From Endomicrobiales bacterium (lineage in GTDB: Bacteria; Elusimicrobiota; Endomicrobiia; Endomicrobiales; JAFGGC01), in the NCBI GenBank assembly GCA_016930715.1, contig JAFGGC010000004.1:1-47994 (forward strand): 47,994 bases of DNA, in the 5' to 3' direction. The first letter of the stretch is position 1, and every line of letters starts with the position of its first letter. Both the position numbers and the translations under genes were made by a program. Of this stretch, positions 24,204 through 30,947 are shown one piece after another. The notes under the pieces are model-generated. The model worked only from the letters and a program-made list of their open reading frames with translations. It was not told the origin of the DNA and searched no databases.

Positions 24204-24709
24204 ACATGAAAAACGATAAAAGTATGGTTCTATGCGATAAATGCAAAAAGATGTTCAATGGAAAGAAAATGAATGTGGTCGATGACAAACCGCTTTGCGC
24301 GCGGTGTTTGTACGGCGATCTGGAGCCTTTTGAGATATACCCCATCGGTTTTGTTGAAAATGGATTGGTCCGCGAGAAGACAGGTTTTGGCACTGAAGGC
24401 GAAAAAGGAATGTCACGGATACGTCTTCTTGAATCTCAAAGGGCATTTCTGTACAAGCTGGAAGACGAGAAAAACATAACGGTTGTCTATTACCTGCACA
24501 AAACAGAATCCGTGCGTTCGGTTTTTAAGAGAGGTGTTGACGGCAAGGAAGTAGGTGTTTTCGCGTCCCGAACGCCGGACAGGCTTTCAAGGATCGCTGT
24601 TGCAGATGTTAAACTTATACAAATAGAAGATACAATCCTTACTGTTGATGGGCTTGACGCTGTTAGCGGTAGTCCGGTGTTGGACATAAAAATGTCCTGG
24701 AATGATTAA
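24200..24709 (+). CDS. Zinc-ribbon plus divergent TsaA/TrmO-domain protein
   Basis: A 169-residue protein. An N-terminal zinc ribbon (CDKC at 12-15 and CARC about 20 residues later) is joined to a TsaA/TrmO-like domain that starts at FEIYPIGFVENG and includes VGVFASRTPDRLSRI and LDAVSGSPVLDIK. TrmO N6-methylates tRNA threonyl-carbamoyl-adenosine using SAM. In canonical members the second motif reads RSPxRPNxIG; here it is RTPDRLSRIA, so activity or substrate may have changed. A canonical relative lies at 29475. Confidence 0.78.
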   Translation: MNMKNDKSMVLCDKCKKMFNGKKMNVVDDKPLCARCLYGDLEPFEIYPIGFVENGLVREKTGFGTEGEKGMSRIRLLESQRAFLYKLEDEKNITVVYYLHKTESVRSVFKRGVDGKEVGVFASRTPDRLSRIAVADVKLIQIEDTILTVDGLDAVSGSPVLDIKMSWND

Positions 24710-24720
24710 GTTGTCCCGCG

Positions 24721-25068
24721 GTCACCGAAAACCCCGGGCAGGCCATTCGGGCGGGGATTAACATAAAACTGTGGGATTTTATTTTCTACGTGACGTTCGG
24801 TTTCGTGGTCACATCGGTTGTCAAGACGGCGGGGGTTCTGCTAGTGTTCGCTTTCCTCATAATACCTGCGGTAGCTGCCATAACAGCAACGGCAGGAACG
24901 ATGAAACGCATCATTTTTGGATGGATATTCGGGTTGGTCGGCTGCATCGCCGGCATAGAGGCGTCCCTACGCCTTGACTGGACCCCTGGGCCGACCATCG
25001 TGTTCGTTCTTCTTATCCTTCTTTTATTGACTAAAGCCTCAAAAAGCGTTATAAAATATCGGACGTGA
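24721..25068 (+). pseudogene. 5'-truncated ABC-3 (ZnuB/MntB-type) permease fragment
   Basis: The frame is open from 24706 to 25068 and matches only the C-terminal part of metal ABC-3 permeases: NPGQAIRAGINIKLWDF, then VVKTAGVLLVFAFLIIPAVA, the signature transmembrane stretch, then two more hydrophobic helices. The N-terminal half is missing and the upstream TsaA-domain gene ends at 24709, so the join is abrupt. A GTG at 24790 could start a 92-residue peptide, but it would be half a permease. A complete ABC-3 system lies at 33256-36273. Confidence 0.78.
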
Positions 25069-25202
25069 AGCGGCAATGCTATTTGATTTCAGAGAAACTG
25101 TTAATCTATTATATGGGAATAAGCACCGGTTATACTAGCTTAACGCGCCAGTAATAGGTGTAAGCGGATAAATCCGGTAATGAGGAAAAAAACGCAAGGG
25201 TA

Positions 25203-25231
25203 TTGACAAGTAGTAATTATTACTATATAAT
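25203..25231 (+). promoter_or_regulatory. Consensus promoter with palindromic operator in the spacer; predicted leaderless
   Basis: A consensus TTGACA (25203-25208), a 17-bp spacer and a consensus TATAAT (25226-25231). The spacer holds TAGTAATTATTACTA (25211-25225), a 15-bp perfect palindrome with the 7-1-7 geometry of Fur/PerR operators. The ATG at 25238 lies 7 bp after the -10, just where transcription should begin, so the mRNA is probably leaderless; there is no ribosome site. Confidence 0.8.
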
Positions 25232-25237
25232 AAGATT

Positions 25238-25678
25238 ATGAAAAAGCAAATCAATGAGGCAGTCAACAGCGGTTTTTCAGAAAGATGCGAAAAGCGGGGT
25301 TTGAGGATAACGCCCCAGCGTTCCATAATATACGAGGAACTAATGAAATCCGCAGATCATCCTACCGCTGATGCCCTTTACAGGAGGGTTAGGAAACGTC
25401 TGGCGAATATATCCTTTGACACGGTGTTCAGGACACTTATGACATTTTCAGAAAACGGGATCGTGAATGTTGTTGAAGGCTACGGTGAAATGAAAAGGTT
25501 TGAGCCCGACATGGAAAACCACCACCACGCAAGATGCGTGAAATGCCATAAGATAATAGATTTTAAAAATGAAGCCTATGATTCCATTGTCGTGCCGCAG
25601 GAGCTTCAGCAGAGGTTCAAGGTATTGAATAAACGAGTAGTGTTGGAAGGCATCTGCGAAGACTGCGCGAAGAAGTGA
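25238..25678 (+). CDS. Fur/PerR-family regulator (second Fur-family protein)
   Basis: A 146-residue Fur-superfamily repressor. The winged helix includes GLRITPQRSIIYEEL and ISFDTVFRTLMTFSENG; the C-terminal half has the regulatory run NHHHARCVKCHK and a Cys4 zinc site completed by CEDC. It is quite different from the Fur-family protein at 5383. The peroxiredoxin downstream suggests a peroxide-sensing PerR role, but PerR, Fur and Zur cannot be separated by eye. It probably represses itself through the palindrome in its own promoter. Confidence 0.88.
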   Translation: MKKQINEAVNSGFSERCEKRGLRITPQRSIIYEELMKSADHPTADALYRRVRKRLANISFDTVFRTLMTFSENGIVNVVEGYGEMKRFEPDMENHHHARCVKCHKIIDFKNEAYDSIVVPQELQQRFKVLNKRVVLEGICEDCAKK

Positions 25679-25697
25679 TATATTTTTTGCCCAATAG

Positions 25698-25712
25698 TAG
25701 TAATGATTACTA
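25698..25712 (+). promoter_or_regulatory. Second 7-1-7 operator, before the PTPS-like gene
   Basis: TAGTAATGATTACTA is a palindrome around a central G with the same half-site TAGTAAT as the operator at 25211. It lies 20 bp after the regulator's stop and 141 bp before the PTPS-like ATG. Promoter elements here are weaker (TTGCCC near 25687, TATTAA near 25711). The pair defines a specific motif for the second regulator. Confidence 0.78.
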
Positions 25713-25852
25713 TTAAATAATTATAAGCGATGGAATGCGCAGTTGCCAGGTGGTAGGGCGTGAAGCAACAAATTAAAGGAGGTGATTGATTAGAAACAAT
25801 TAGCGTAATTAGCCGCACGCAGTAAGTGATATCAAAAAAGGAGGAATCAATC

Positions 25853-26344
25853 ATGTCAAACAACAAGTACAGATCAATTGTAAAACTGGATTTTCAGTAC
25901 GCGCACAGGTTTATGAATTATCCGGGAGAGGCAAGCTATCTTCATGGACATTCGGGATTGCTAACGATTGAAATTGAAGGTGAGCTAAATGAACACAATT
26001 ATGCCTACCCGGTCAAAGAGGCACAAAAATTAGCTTGGGCAGTGGCTGACAATTTTATGCACGCCACGATTTTTCAAGAAGGAGACCCCTTGCTTGATTT
26101 AGTTTTACAAGGATATGAGAAAACAGGGATGAAAGGTACAACAAAAAGATTTGGGACGCCTGCAAAAGCTCTCAACCACGAGCTGGTAAAATCGTTTCCT
26201 GAGAGCAGGGTATGTGTGAGTAAAGGTCCCTCTACTTGCGAATGGTTCTGTACGGTGTTCTACGAATTGTTGAAAGACAAGTTAAATATTAAAAAAGTAG
26301 AATTCCGTTCTTCTTCGTTGAACTGTGCATCAAGAGAGTTTTAA
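25853..26344 (+). CDS. 6-pyruvoyl-tetrahydropterin synthase/QueD-like protein lacking usual catalytic residues
   Basis: A 163-residue PTPS-fold protein. Zinc ligands match H18 (FQYAHRF) and H31/H33 (YLHGHS). In QueD a catalytic Cys lies four residues before the first His of HGH; here that place is A27, preceded by E26. The C-terminal ET of QueD appears as SS in VEFRSSSLNC. So the fold and zinc site are kept but QueD chemistry is doubtful. AAGGAGGAAT sets the start at 25853 over 25826. The Fur-type operator upstream places it under the second Fur-family regulator, an unusual regulon member. Confidence 0.78.
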   Translation: MSNNKYRSIVKLDFQYAHRFMNYPGEASYLHGHSGLLTIEIEGELNEHNYAYPVKEAQKLAWAVADNFMHATIFQEGDPLLDLVLQGYEKTGMKGTTKRFGTPAKALNHELVKSFPESRVCVSKGPSTCEWFCTVFYELLKDKLNIKKVEFRSSSLNCASREF

Positions 26345-26364
26345 ATAAACTCTATACCAGCATC

Positions 26365-26395
26365 CATCCACCGGCTTATCTTAAGCCGGTGGATG
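26365..26395 (+). terminator. Perfect 14-bp hairpin after the PTPS-like gene
   Basis: CATCCACCGGCTTA (26365-26378) and TAAGCCGGTGGATG (26382-26395) pair perfectly around TCT, 21 bp past the stop codon. No T-run follows, so it may be a transcript-end stabiliser or a factor-assisted terminator. Confidence 0.5.
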
Positions 26396-26427
26396 CGGCC
26401 AATACATGCCTCATCCTATCGGCGGCA

Positions 26428-26520
26428 AAAGAGCTTCAGATGGAATTCACTGTTCTAAATAGAAGGGTGGTCTTGGAGCGGATTTGCGCCGGGCGCGCGA
26501 AGAAGCGGTATATTTTTTAA
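26428..26520 (+). pseudogene. Decayed 3' end of a second copy of the Fur/PerR gene
   Basis: Read in frame, this stretch gives KELQMEFTVLNRRVVLERIC, close to QELQQRFKVLNKRVVLEGIC at the end of the intact regulator (25598-25657). The zinc-site CEDC has become CAGR, and the stop TGA has become CGG. The likeness continues at DNA level beyond the stop: GCGAAGAAG-TGA-TATATTTTTT in the intact copy and GCGAAGAAG-CGG-TATATTTTTT here. It therefore descends from a DNA duplication. It sits just before the peroxiredoxin gene. Confidence 0.85.
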
Positions 26521-26523
26521 CCG

Positions 26524-26542
26524 GCAATAGCGATTATTGCCA
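26524..26542 (+). promoter_or_regulatory. Diverged palindrome upstream of peroxiredoxin
   Basis: GGCAATAGCGATTATTGCC has perfect 7-bp arms (GGCAATA, TATTGCC). It occupies the position that the TAGTAATnATTACTA operator holds after the intact regulator gene, but with different half-sites. It may be a drifted operator or a hairpin. Confidence 0.45.
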
Positions 26543-26614
26543 AAGAATAATAATAAGGAGGTGGCAGATAAGCTAGAAAAGCCGGTATAACTGAAATAAC
26601 ACAAGGAGGACGCA

Positions 26615-27331
26615 ATGGAAAACACAGTAGAAGTTAAAACCACGAGTATGCCAAGGATCGGAGACAAAGCGCCGGCGTTTAAGGCGGTTACTACGCAGGG
26701 CGAGATAGATTTTCCGAAACAGTATGAAGGGAGCTGGGTGATACTTTTCAGCCATCCTGCTGATTTCACGCCGGTGTGCACGTCTGAGTTCATGACGTTC
26801 GCGAGCATGGAGGAAAGGTTCGCCAAGGCCAACTGTAAGCTTGTCGGGCTTTCTGTTGACGGCCTTTACAGCCACATAGCGTGGCTGAGGACCATAAAAG
26901 AAAAGATAGAGTACAGGGGAATGAAGGACGTTGAAGTGAAATTCCCTCTTATCGAAGACATAACGATGGAGGTTGCCAAGAAATACGGTATGATGCAGCC
27001 TGGCGAAAGCGCTACGAAAGCCGTCAGGGCGGTCTTTTTTATAGACCCCAAGGGCATAATTCGCACCATTCTTTATTATCCTTTGAGCCTCGGAAGGAAT
27101 TTCGAAGAGATATACAGGGTATTGATAGCGCTTCAGACCGCGGACGCTTTTTCGGTCGCCTGTCCGGCCGACTGGCAGCCCGGAGACGATGTAATCGTCC
27201 CCACCGCTGGGTCTTGCGGGGTCGCAAAGGAGCGCATGGAAAGCAAAAAGGACATAAAATGCTACGACTGGTTCTTCTGCACAAAGAAACTCGGCAAGGA
27301 TGAGGTGCTTCAGAAAATAACCAAGAAATAG
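26615..27331 (+). CDS. Peroxiredoxin, Prx6-type (archaeal-like thioredoxin peroxidase)
   Basis: A 238-residue peroxiredoxin that reduces peroxides in the cytoplasm. The peroxidatic Cys is C55 in PADFTPVCTSEF. C225 and C231 (CYDWFFC) match the resolving cysteines of the Aeropyrum-type enzyme, and C201 in TAGSCGV is a further Cys. The long C-terminal domain confirms the Prx6 class. The AAGGAGGACGC ribosome site is strong. A regulator fossil and a possible operator precede it, consistent with ancestral PerR-type control. Confidence 0.93.
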   Translation: MENTVEVKTTSMPRIGDKAPAFKAVTTQGEIDFPKQYEGSWVILFSHPADFTPVCTSEFMTFASMEERFAKANCKLVGLSVDGLYSHIAWLRTIKEKIEYRGMKDVEVKFPLIEDITMEVAKKYGMMQPGESATKAVRAVFFIDPKGIIRTILYYPLSLGRNFEEIYRVLIALQTADAFSVACPADWQPGDDVIVPTAGSCGVAKERMESKKDIKCYDWFFCTKKLGKDEVLQKITKK

Positions 27332-27367
27332 CCGGCAGGTTTAATGAACCTTGCGGCAAGGATTGAC

Positions 27368-27399
27368 CCGACGCGCCGCGGAAAAAAGCGGCGCGTCGG
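27368..27399 (+). terminator. 12-bp GC-rich hairpin between peroxiredoxin and ZIP genes
   Basis: CCGACGCGCCGC (27368-27379) pairs with GCGGCGCGTCGG (27388-27399) around GGAAAAAA. No T-run follows on either strand. It probably ends or punctuates the peroxiredoxin transcript, and it lies immediately before the ZIP gene. Confidence 0.5.
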
Positions 27400-27441
27400 C
27401 CGGCCTTGCATATTGTCAGCGAATATTGTATTAATACGGGT

Positions 27442-28266
27442 ATGGGTACGGCTCTAATAGCGGCGGCAAAGGAGCTTCATCCTGTTTTGCAGGCTCTGCT
27501 TGCCGGGATGTTCACGTGGTTTCTGACGGTTCTTGGAGCCGCGTGCGTGTTTTTTACGAAAACAGGCAGCAGGAAACTGCTCGACGCGATGCTCGGTTTC
27601 GCGGCAGGCGTGATGATGGCGGCAAGCTTCTGGTCGCTTCTTTCGCCGGCGATAGAGATGTCTGAAGGAAACCCAATTGGGACGTGGTTTCCCGCCGCGT
27701 GCGGTTTTCTGGCGGGCGTGGGTTTCTTGAGGCTCATTGACCTGGTTTTGCCTCACCTTCACATAGGGTTTAACGCGAATGAGGCAGAGGGCATTAAAAC
27801 ATCGTGGCCTAAAAGCACTCTTCTTGTCCTTGCCATAACGCTTCACAACATACCTGAAGGGCTTGCCATAGGGGTCGCTTTCGGGGCCATCGGCGCCGGT
27901 TTTGATTCCGCGACCCTGGCGGGCGCCGTCGCCCTCGCGGCGGGCATAGGCATTCAGAACTTCCCGGAGGGTTTCGCGGTGTCGGTCCCGCTCAGAAGTG
28001 AAGGTATGGGTGTGGCAAAAAGTTTTTTTCTGGGACAGTTGTCCGCTGTCGTGGAGCCTTTATCCGCGGTATTGGGGGCATGGCTGGTGTTTGCGGCAAA
28101 GCCAATACTGCCCTATGCCCTGGCATTCGCCGCCGGAGCGATGATATTCGTGGTGGTTGAAGAAGTCATACCTGAATCCCAGCATAACGGCAACACGGAG
28201 ATTGCGACCGCGGGCACTGTTCTGGGGTTCGTGGTCATGATGATTCTTGACGTGGCGTTCGGATAG
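27442..28266 (+). CDS. ZIP-family divalent metal transporter
   Basis: A 274-residue ZIP permease of the GufA/ZupT type with about eight membrane segments. The metal-path motifs are VLAITLHNIPEGLAIG (HNxPEG) and GIQNFPEGFAV (QNxPEG). A cytoplasmic His stretch (LPHLHIG) lies in the loop before them. It imports Zn, Fe or Mn. The start is uncertain: the ATG at 27442 has no good ribosome site and a TTG at 27406 would add 12 residues. Confidence 0.9.
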   Translation: MGTALIAAAKELHPVLQALLAGMFTWFLTVLGAACVFFTKTGSRKLLDAMLGFAAGVMMAASFWSLLSPAIEMSEGNPIGTWFPAACGFLAGVGFLRLIDLVLPHLHIGFNANEAEGIKTSWPKSTLLVLAITLHNIPEGLAIGVAFGAIGAGFDSATLAGAVALAAGIGIQNFPEGFAVSVPLRSEGMGVAKSFFLGQLSAVVEPLSAVLGAWLVFAAKPILPYALAFAAGAMIFVVVEEVIPESQHNGNTEIATAGTVLGFVVMMILDVAFG

Positions 28267-28280
28267 GAAGGATTGAATCA

Positions 28281-29138
28281 ATGGATGAAAAAACAAGGAA
28301 AATCATCGTTGAATGCCAGAGAAACGAGATAACGGAGTATTTTATCTACCGTTCGCTCGCGCGCATTGCAAAAGAGAGCAACGCGGCCGTGCTTATGAGA
28401 ATTGCCGATGAAGAAATGCGCCATTATAAAATTTGGGAGAAGTACTCGGGTAAAAAGATAAGGCCGAATAGGATAAAATATTGGTTTTATACCGTTATTT
28501 CCGTATTGTTAGGCATTTCATTCGGTATAAAGCTCATGGAAAAAGGGGAAATTAACGCTCAGGTCTGTTATGAAGGGTTATCCAGCGATATACCCGAGGC
28601 CATTGAGATACACAGAGACGAAACTGAACACGAGGACAAGCTCATAAAAATGATAAATGAAGACAGGCTTAAATACATGGGTTCCGTGGTTCTCGGGTTG
28701 AATGACGCACTGGTCGAATTCACGGGAGCATTGGCGGGTTTTACTTTTGCCCTTCAAAATTCCAGCCTAATAGCCTTGACGGGCCTTATAATGGGTTTTT
28801 CGGCTTCGCTTTCGATGGCCGCATCCGAATACCTTTCGACAAAAACGGAGGCTTCGGACAAGAACCCGGTTACGGCAGCATTGTTTACCGGCACGGCCTA
28901 TGTGCTGACGGTCATTGTACTCATTTCCGCTTATTTGGTTTTGAAGGATCCATATTGCGCCTTATTTGTTACAATACTATTTGCCGTTATTCTTATCGCA
29001 TTTTTCAATTTTTACATTTCAGTCGTGAATGAAATGCCGTTCAGGAAGCGTTTTGCGGAAATGTTTTCAATCAGCATGGGGGTTGCTGCGCTAAGTTTCA
29101 TTGTAGGTCTTTTGGTGCGCAAGTTTTTAAATCCTTAG
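28281..29138 (+). CDS. Ferritin-like plus VIT1/CCC1 membrane protein (MbfA-like)
   Basis: A 285-residue two-domain protein. The N-terminal half (about 1-130) is a rubrerythrin/ferritin-like helical domain with iron-ligand patterns ECQRNEITEYF, DEEMRHYKIW and HRDETEHEDKL, interrupted by one hydrophobic segment (about 64-85). The C-terminal half (about 130-285) is a VIT1/CCC1-type transporter with LGLNDALVEFTGALAGFT and membrane helices. Related MbfA proteins oxidise or sense iron and export it. It has a strong AGGAAGGA site and lies 14 bp after the ZIP gene, so metal import and export genes are adjacent. Confidence 0.9.
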   Translation: MDEKTRKIIVECQRNEITEYFIYRSLARIAKESNAAVLMRIADEEMRHYKIWEKYSGKKIRPNRIKYWFYTVISVLLGISFGIKLMEKGEINAQVCYEGLSSDIPEAIEIHRDETEHEDKLIKMINEDRLKYMGSVVLGLNDALVEFTGALAGFTFALQNSSLIALTGLIMGFSASLSMAASEYLSTKTEASDKNPVTAALFTGTAYVLTVIVLISAYLVLKDPYCALFVTILFAVILIAFFNFYISVVNEMPFRKRFAEMFSISMGVAALSFIVGLLVRKFLNP

Positions 29139-29152
29139 ATTTAGGAGGAGAC

Positions 29153-29473
29153 GTGAAGATTGGAATAGTCGTTGCGGCTAATGATGCGGAAACCTGCTGG
29201 AATGCGCTTAGGTATGCGAACTTCTGCCTTGGGCAGAAGGAAGAGGTCAAGATATTTTTCATGGGCAAGGGTGTCGAATATCAGAAAGTCAGCACCGGAA
29301 AGTTCAATACGGTTGAACAGGCTGGAAAATTTATGCAGGCAGGAGGAAAGATTTATGCCTGCGGGTCGTGTATGCAGTCGAGGGAACAGGAGAGCTCAGA
29401 AGCCTGCCCGATCTCAACAATGAAGGATATGTATGATATAGTGAAGGAAAGCGACAGGGTGGTAACCTTTTGA
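29153..29473 (+). CDS. DsrE/DsrF-like sulfur-handling protein
   Basis: A 106-residue DsrE-fold protein that starts with GTG after AGGAGGAG. It begins MKIGIVVAANDAETCWNALR; the conserved Cys region is GGKIYACGSCMQSRE, with C71-type and CxxC cysteines suited to persulfide transfer. DsrE proteins relay sulfur in the cytoplasm. It ends 2 bp before the TsaA-domain gene. Confidence 0.85.
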   Translation: MKIGIVVAANDAETCWNALRYANFCLGQKEEVKIFFMGKGVEYQKVSTGKFNTVEQAGKFMQAGGKIYACGSCMQSREQESSEACPISTMKDMYDIVKESDRVVTF

Positions 29474-29474
29474 A

Positions 29475-29957
29475 ATGGCAAAAGAGATAAAGATAAAACC
29501 TATAGGGATAATTCACACTCCTTACAAGGAGCCGAAAGGTATGCCTATTCAGGGGGCATTCGAAAAAGGCGTGACAGGCACCGCGCGCTTATTCCCCAAA
29601 TACCGCGCCGGTCTGAAAGACCTGAAGGGTTTTTCTCACGCTATTCTGATTTATCACTTTAACCGCTCAAAAGAAGAAAAGCTCTCGGGAAAGCCGTTCC
29701 TTGAAAACAAGGAGCACGGGATATTTGCCATACGGAGCCCTCACCGGCCGAACCATATCGGTTTCTCAATAGTTAAACTAAAATATATACGCGGCAGTGT
29801 CATTGTTTTTTCCGAAGTGGACATGCTAGACGGCACGCCGCTTATTGACATAAAACCGTATGTTAAGTATTATGACAGCCGCGGCAGGGTAAAGTGCAGC
29901 TGGATTGACAAGCATTTCAAAAAGGGCGGCATTCCAGAAAAAGTGAAACTTAAATAG
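29475..29957 (+). CDS. TsaA/TrmO-domain protein (canonical motifs)
   Basis: A 160-residue single-domain TsaA/VirR/TrmO-like protein: IKPIGIIHTPYKEP start, GFSHAILIYHFNRS, then IRSPHRPNHIGFSIVKL and MLDGTPLIDIKPYV. These match the SAM-dependent tRNA t6A N6-methyltransferase fold. It lacks the C-terminal extension of E. coli TrmO, as in the short archaeal-type forms. It begins 2 bp after the DsrE gene, so the two are cotranscribed. Confidence 0.87.
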   Translation: MAKEIKIKPIGIIHTPYKEPKGMPIQGAFEKGVTGTARLFPKYRAGLKDLKGFSHAILIYHFNRSKEEKLSGKPFLENKEHGIFAIRSPHRPNHIGFSIVKLKYIRGSVIVFSEVDMLDGTPLIDIKPYVKYYDSRGRVKCSWIDKHFKKGGIPEKVKLK

Positions 29958-29981
29958 CCATACAGAAAAGAGGATTATCGC

Positions 29982-30512
29982 GTGAAGCCAAGAGGCCCGT
30001 TGATGATAGAGCACCGCTTGATTGAAAAAATGATAGAGATAATCCGACGGAAAGTTTCCGAAACAAGAAAAACAAATAAAATCGATCCTGCATTTATTGA
30101 CGCTGCGGTTGATTTTATAAAGGTTTATGCGGATAAAACGCACCACGGCAAGGAGGAAGACATTCTCTTCAGGGATTTATCCAAAAAGGCAATGTCGGAT
30201 AAGGATAAACAGGGCATGGATGAGCTTGTTAATGAACACAAGATGGGCAGAAAAACAGTAGCGGAGCTTGTTGACGCAAAGGAAAAGTATGTTAGAGGCG
30301 AAAACACCCTGGGCGTAATCGCGGATAGACTGGAAGCACTGGTTAAATTCTATCCAAAACATATAGAGAAGGAGGATAAAGTATTTTTTCCGGATACTGA
30401 AAGATATTTCTCAGAAAAAGAGCTTGACGCGATGCTTAAAGAATTTGCTGAATTCGACGCCAGGATGATACACCAAAAGTATAAATCAGTCGTGGAAAAC
30501 TTCAGCAAATAA
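29982..30512 (+). CDS. Hemerythrin-domain protein
   Basis: A 176-residue four-helix protein with the di-iron ligand pattern of bacterial hemerythrins: IEHRLIEKM, THHGKEEDILF, VNEHKMGRK and KHIEKEDKVFFP. It starts with GTG after AGAGGA. It binds oxygen or senses redox and iron state. It lies within a block of ferritin-like and oxygen-defence genes. Confidence 0.9.
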   Translation: MKPRGPLMIEHRLIEKMIEIIRRKVSETRKTNKIDPAFIDAAVDFIKVYADKTHHGKEEDILFRDLSKKAMSDKDKQGMDELVNEHKMGRKTVAELVDAKEKYVRGENTLGVIADRLEALVKFYPKHIEKEDKVFFPDTERYFSEKELDAMLKEFAEFDARMIHQKYKSVVENFSK

Positions 30513-30527
30513 AAAGAGGAGGTTGCA

Positions 30528-30827
30528 ATGCCGGAATTCGGGACGCCCTTTTCAGGGTTGAAGAATGACAGGAAGCTGACGAAAGATGAGTTGGTCCGCT
30601 CGATCCGTTTTATGATCGCCGCGGAATACGAGGCGATACAGCTGTACATGCAGCTTGCCGAATCAACGGACAATGAGCTCGCGCAGGAAGTATTGAAAGA
30701 CATTGCGGACGAGGAAAGGGTGCACGCCGGAGAGTTCCTGCGCCTCTTGAAGGAACTTGCCCCGGACGAGCAGAAATTCTATGATGAGGGCGCCGAGGAA
30801 GTGGAAGAGGAAATCGACAAAAAATAG
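30528..30827 (+). CDS. Short ferritin-like (rubrerythrin-type) protein
   Basis: A 99-residue helical protein with two iron-binding segments, AAEYEAIQLYMQLAES and IADEERVHAGEFLRLL (E and ExxH ligands). With only two helices it must dimerise to form a four-helix ferritin unit, like the short ferritins packaged in encapsulins. The acidic tail (EEVEEEIDKK) may be flexible. No encapsulin shell gene is visible here. It has an AGAGGAGG ribosome site. Confidence 0.85.
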   Translation: MPEFGTPFSGLKNDRKLTKDELVRSIRFMIAAEYEAIQLYMQLAESTDNELAQEVLKDIADEERVHAGEFLRLLKELAPDEQKFYDEGAEEVEEEIDKK

Positions 30828-30886
30828 GGAAACCGCTTGAAAGGCGTTCGATTGTTGCGGAAAGAACCTGCGGAAAACGTTGCGGT

Positions 30887-30915
30887 TTGACAATTGCTGT
30901 TTGTTGTGCTACAAT
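30887..30915 (+). promoter_or_regulatory. Consensus sigma-70 promoter of nikR
   Basis: TTGACA (30887-30892), a 17-bp spacer and TACAAT (30910-30915). The element ACAATTG occurs at both ends of the promoter (30891 and 30911), so a regulator could bind there, but I do not recognise it as a known NikR site. Confidence 0.8.
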
Positions 30916-30947
30916 TGTAAAAATCGTAATACGTCAAGGGTGGTTAA

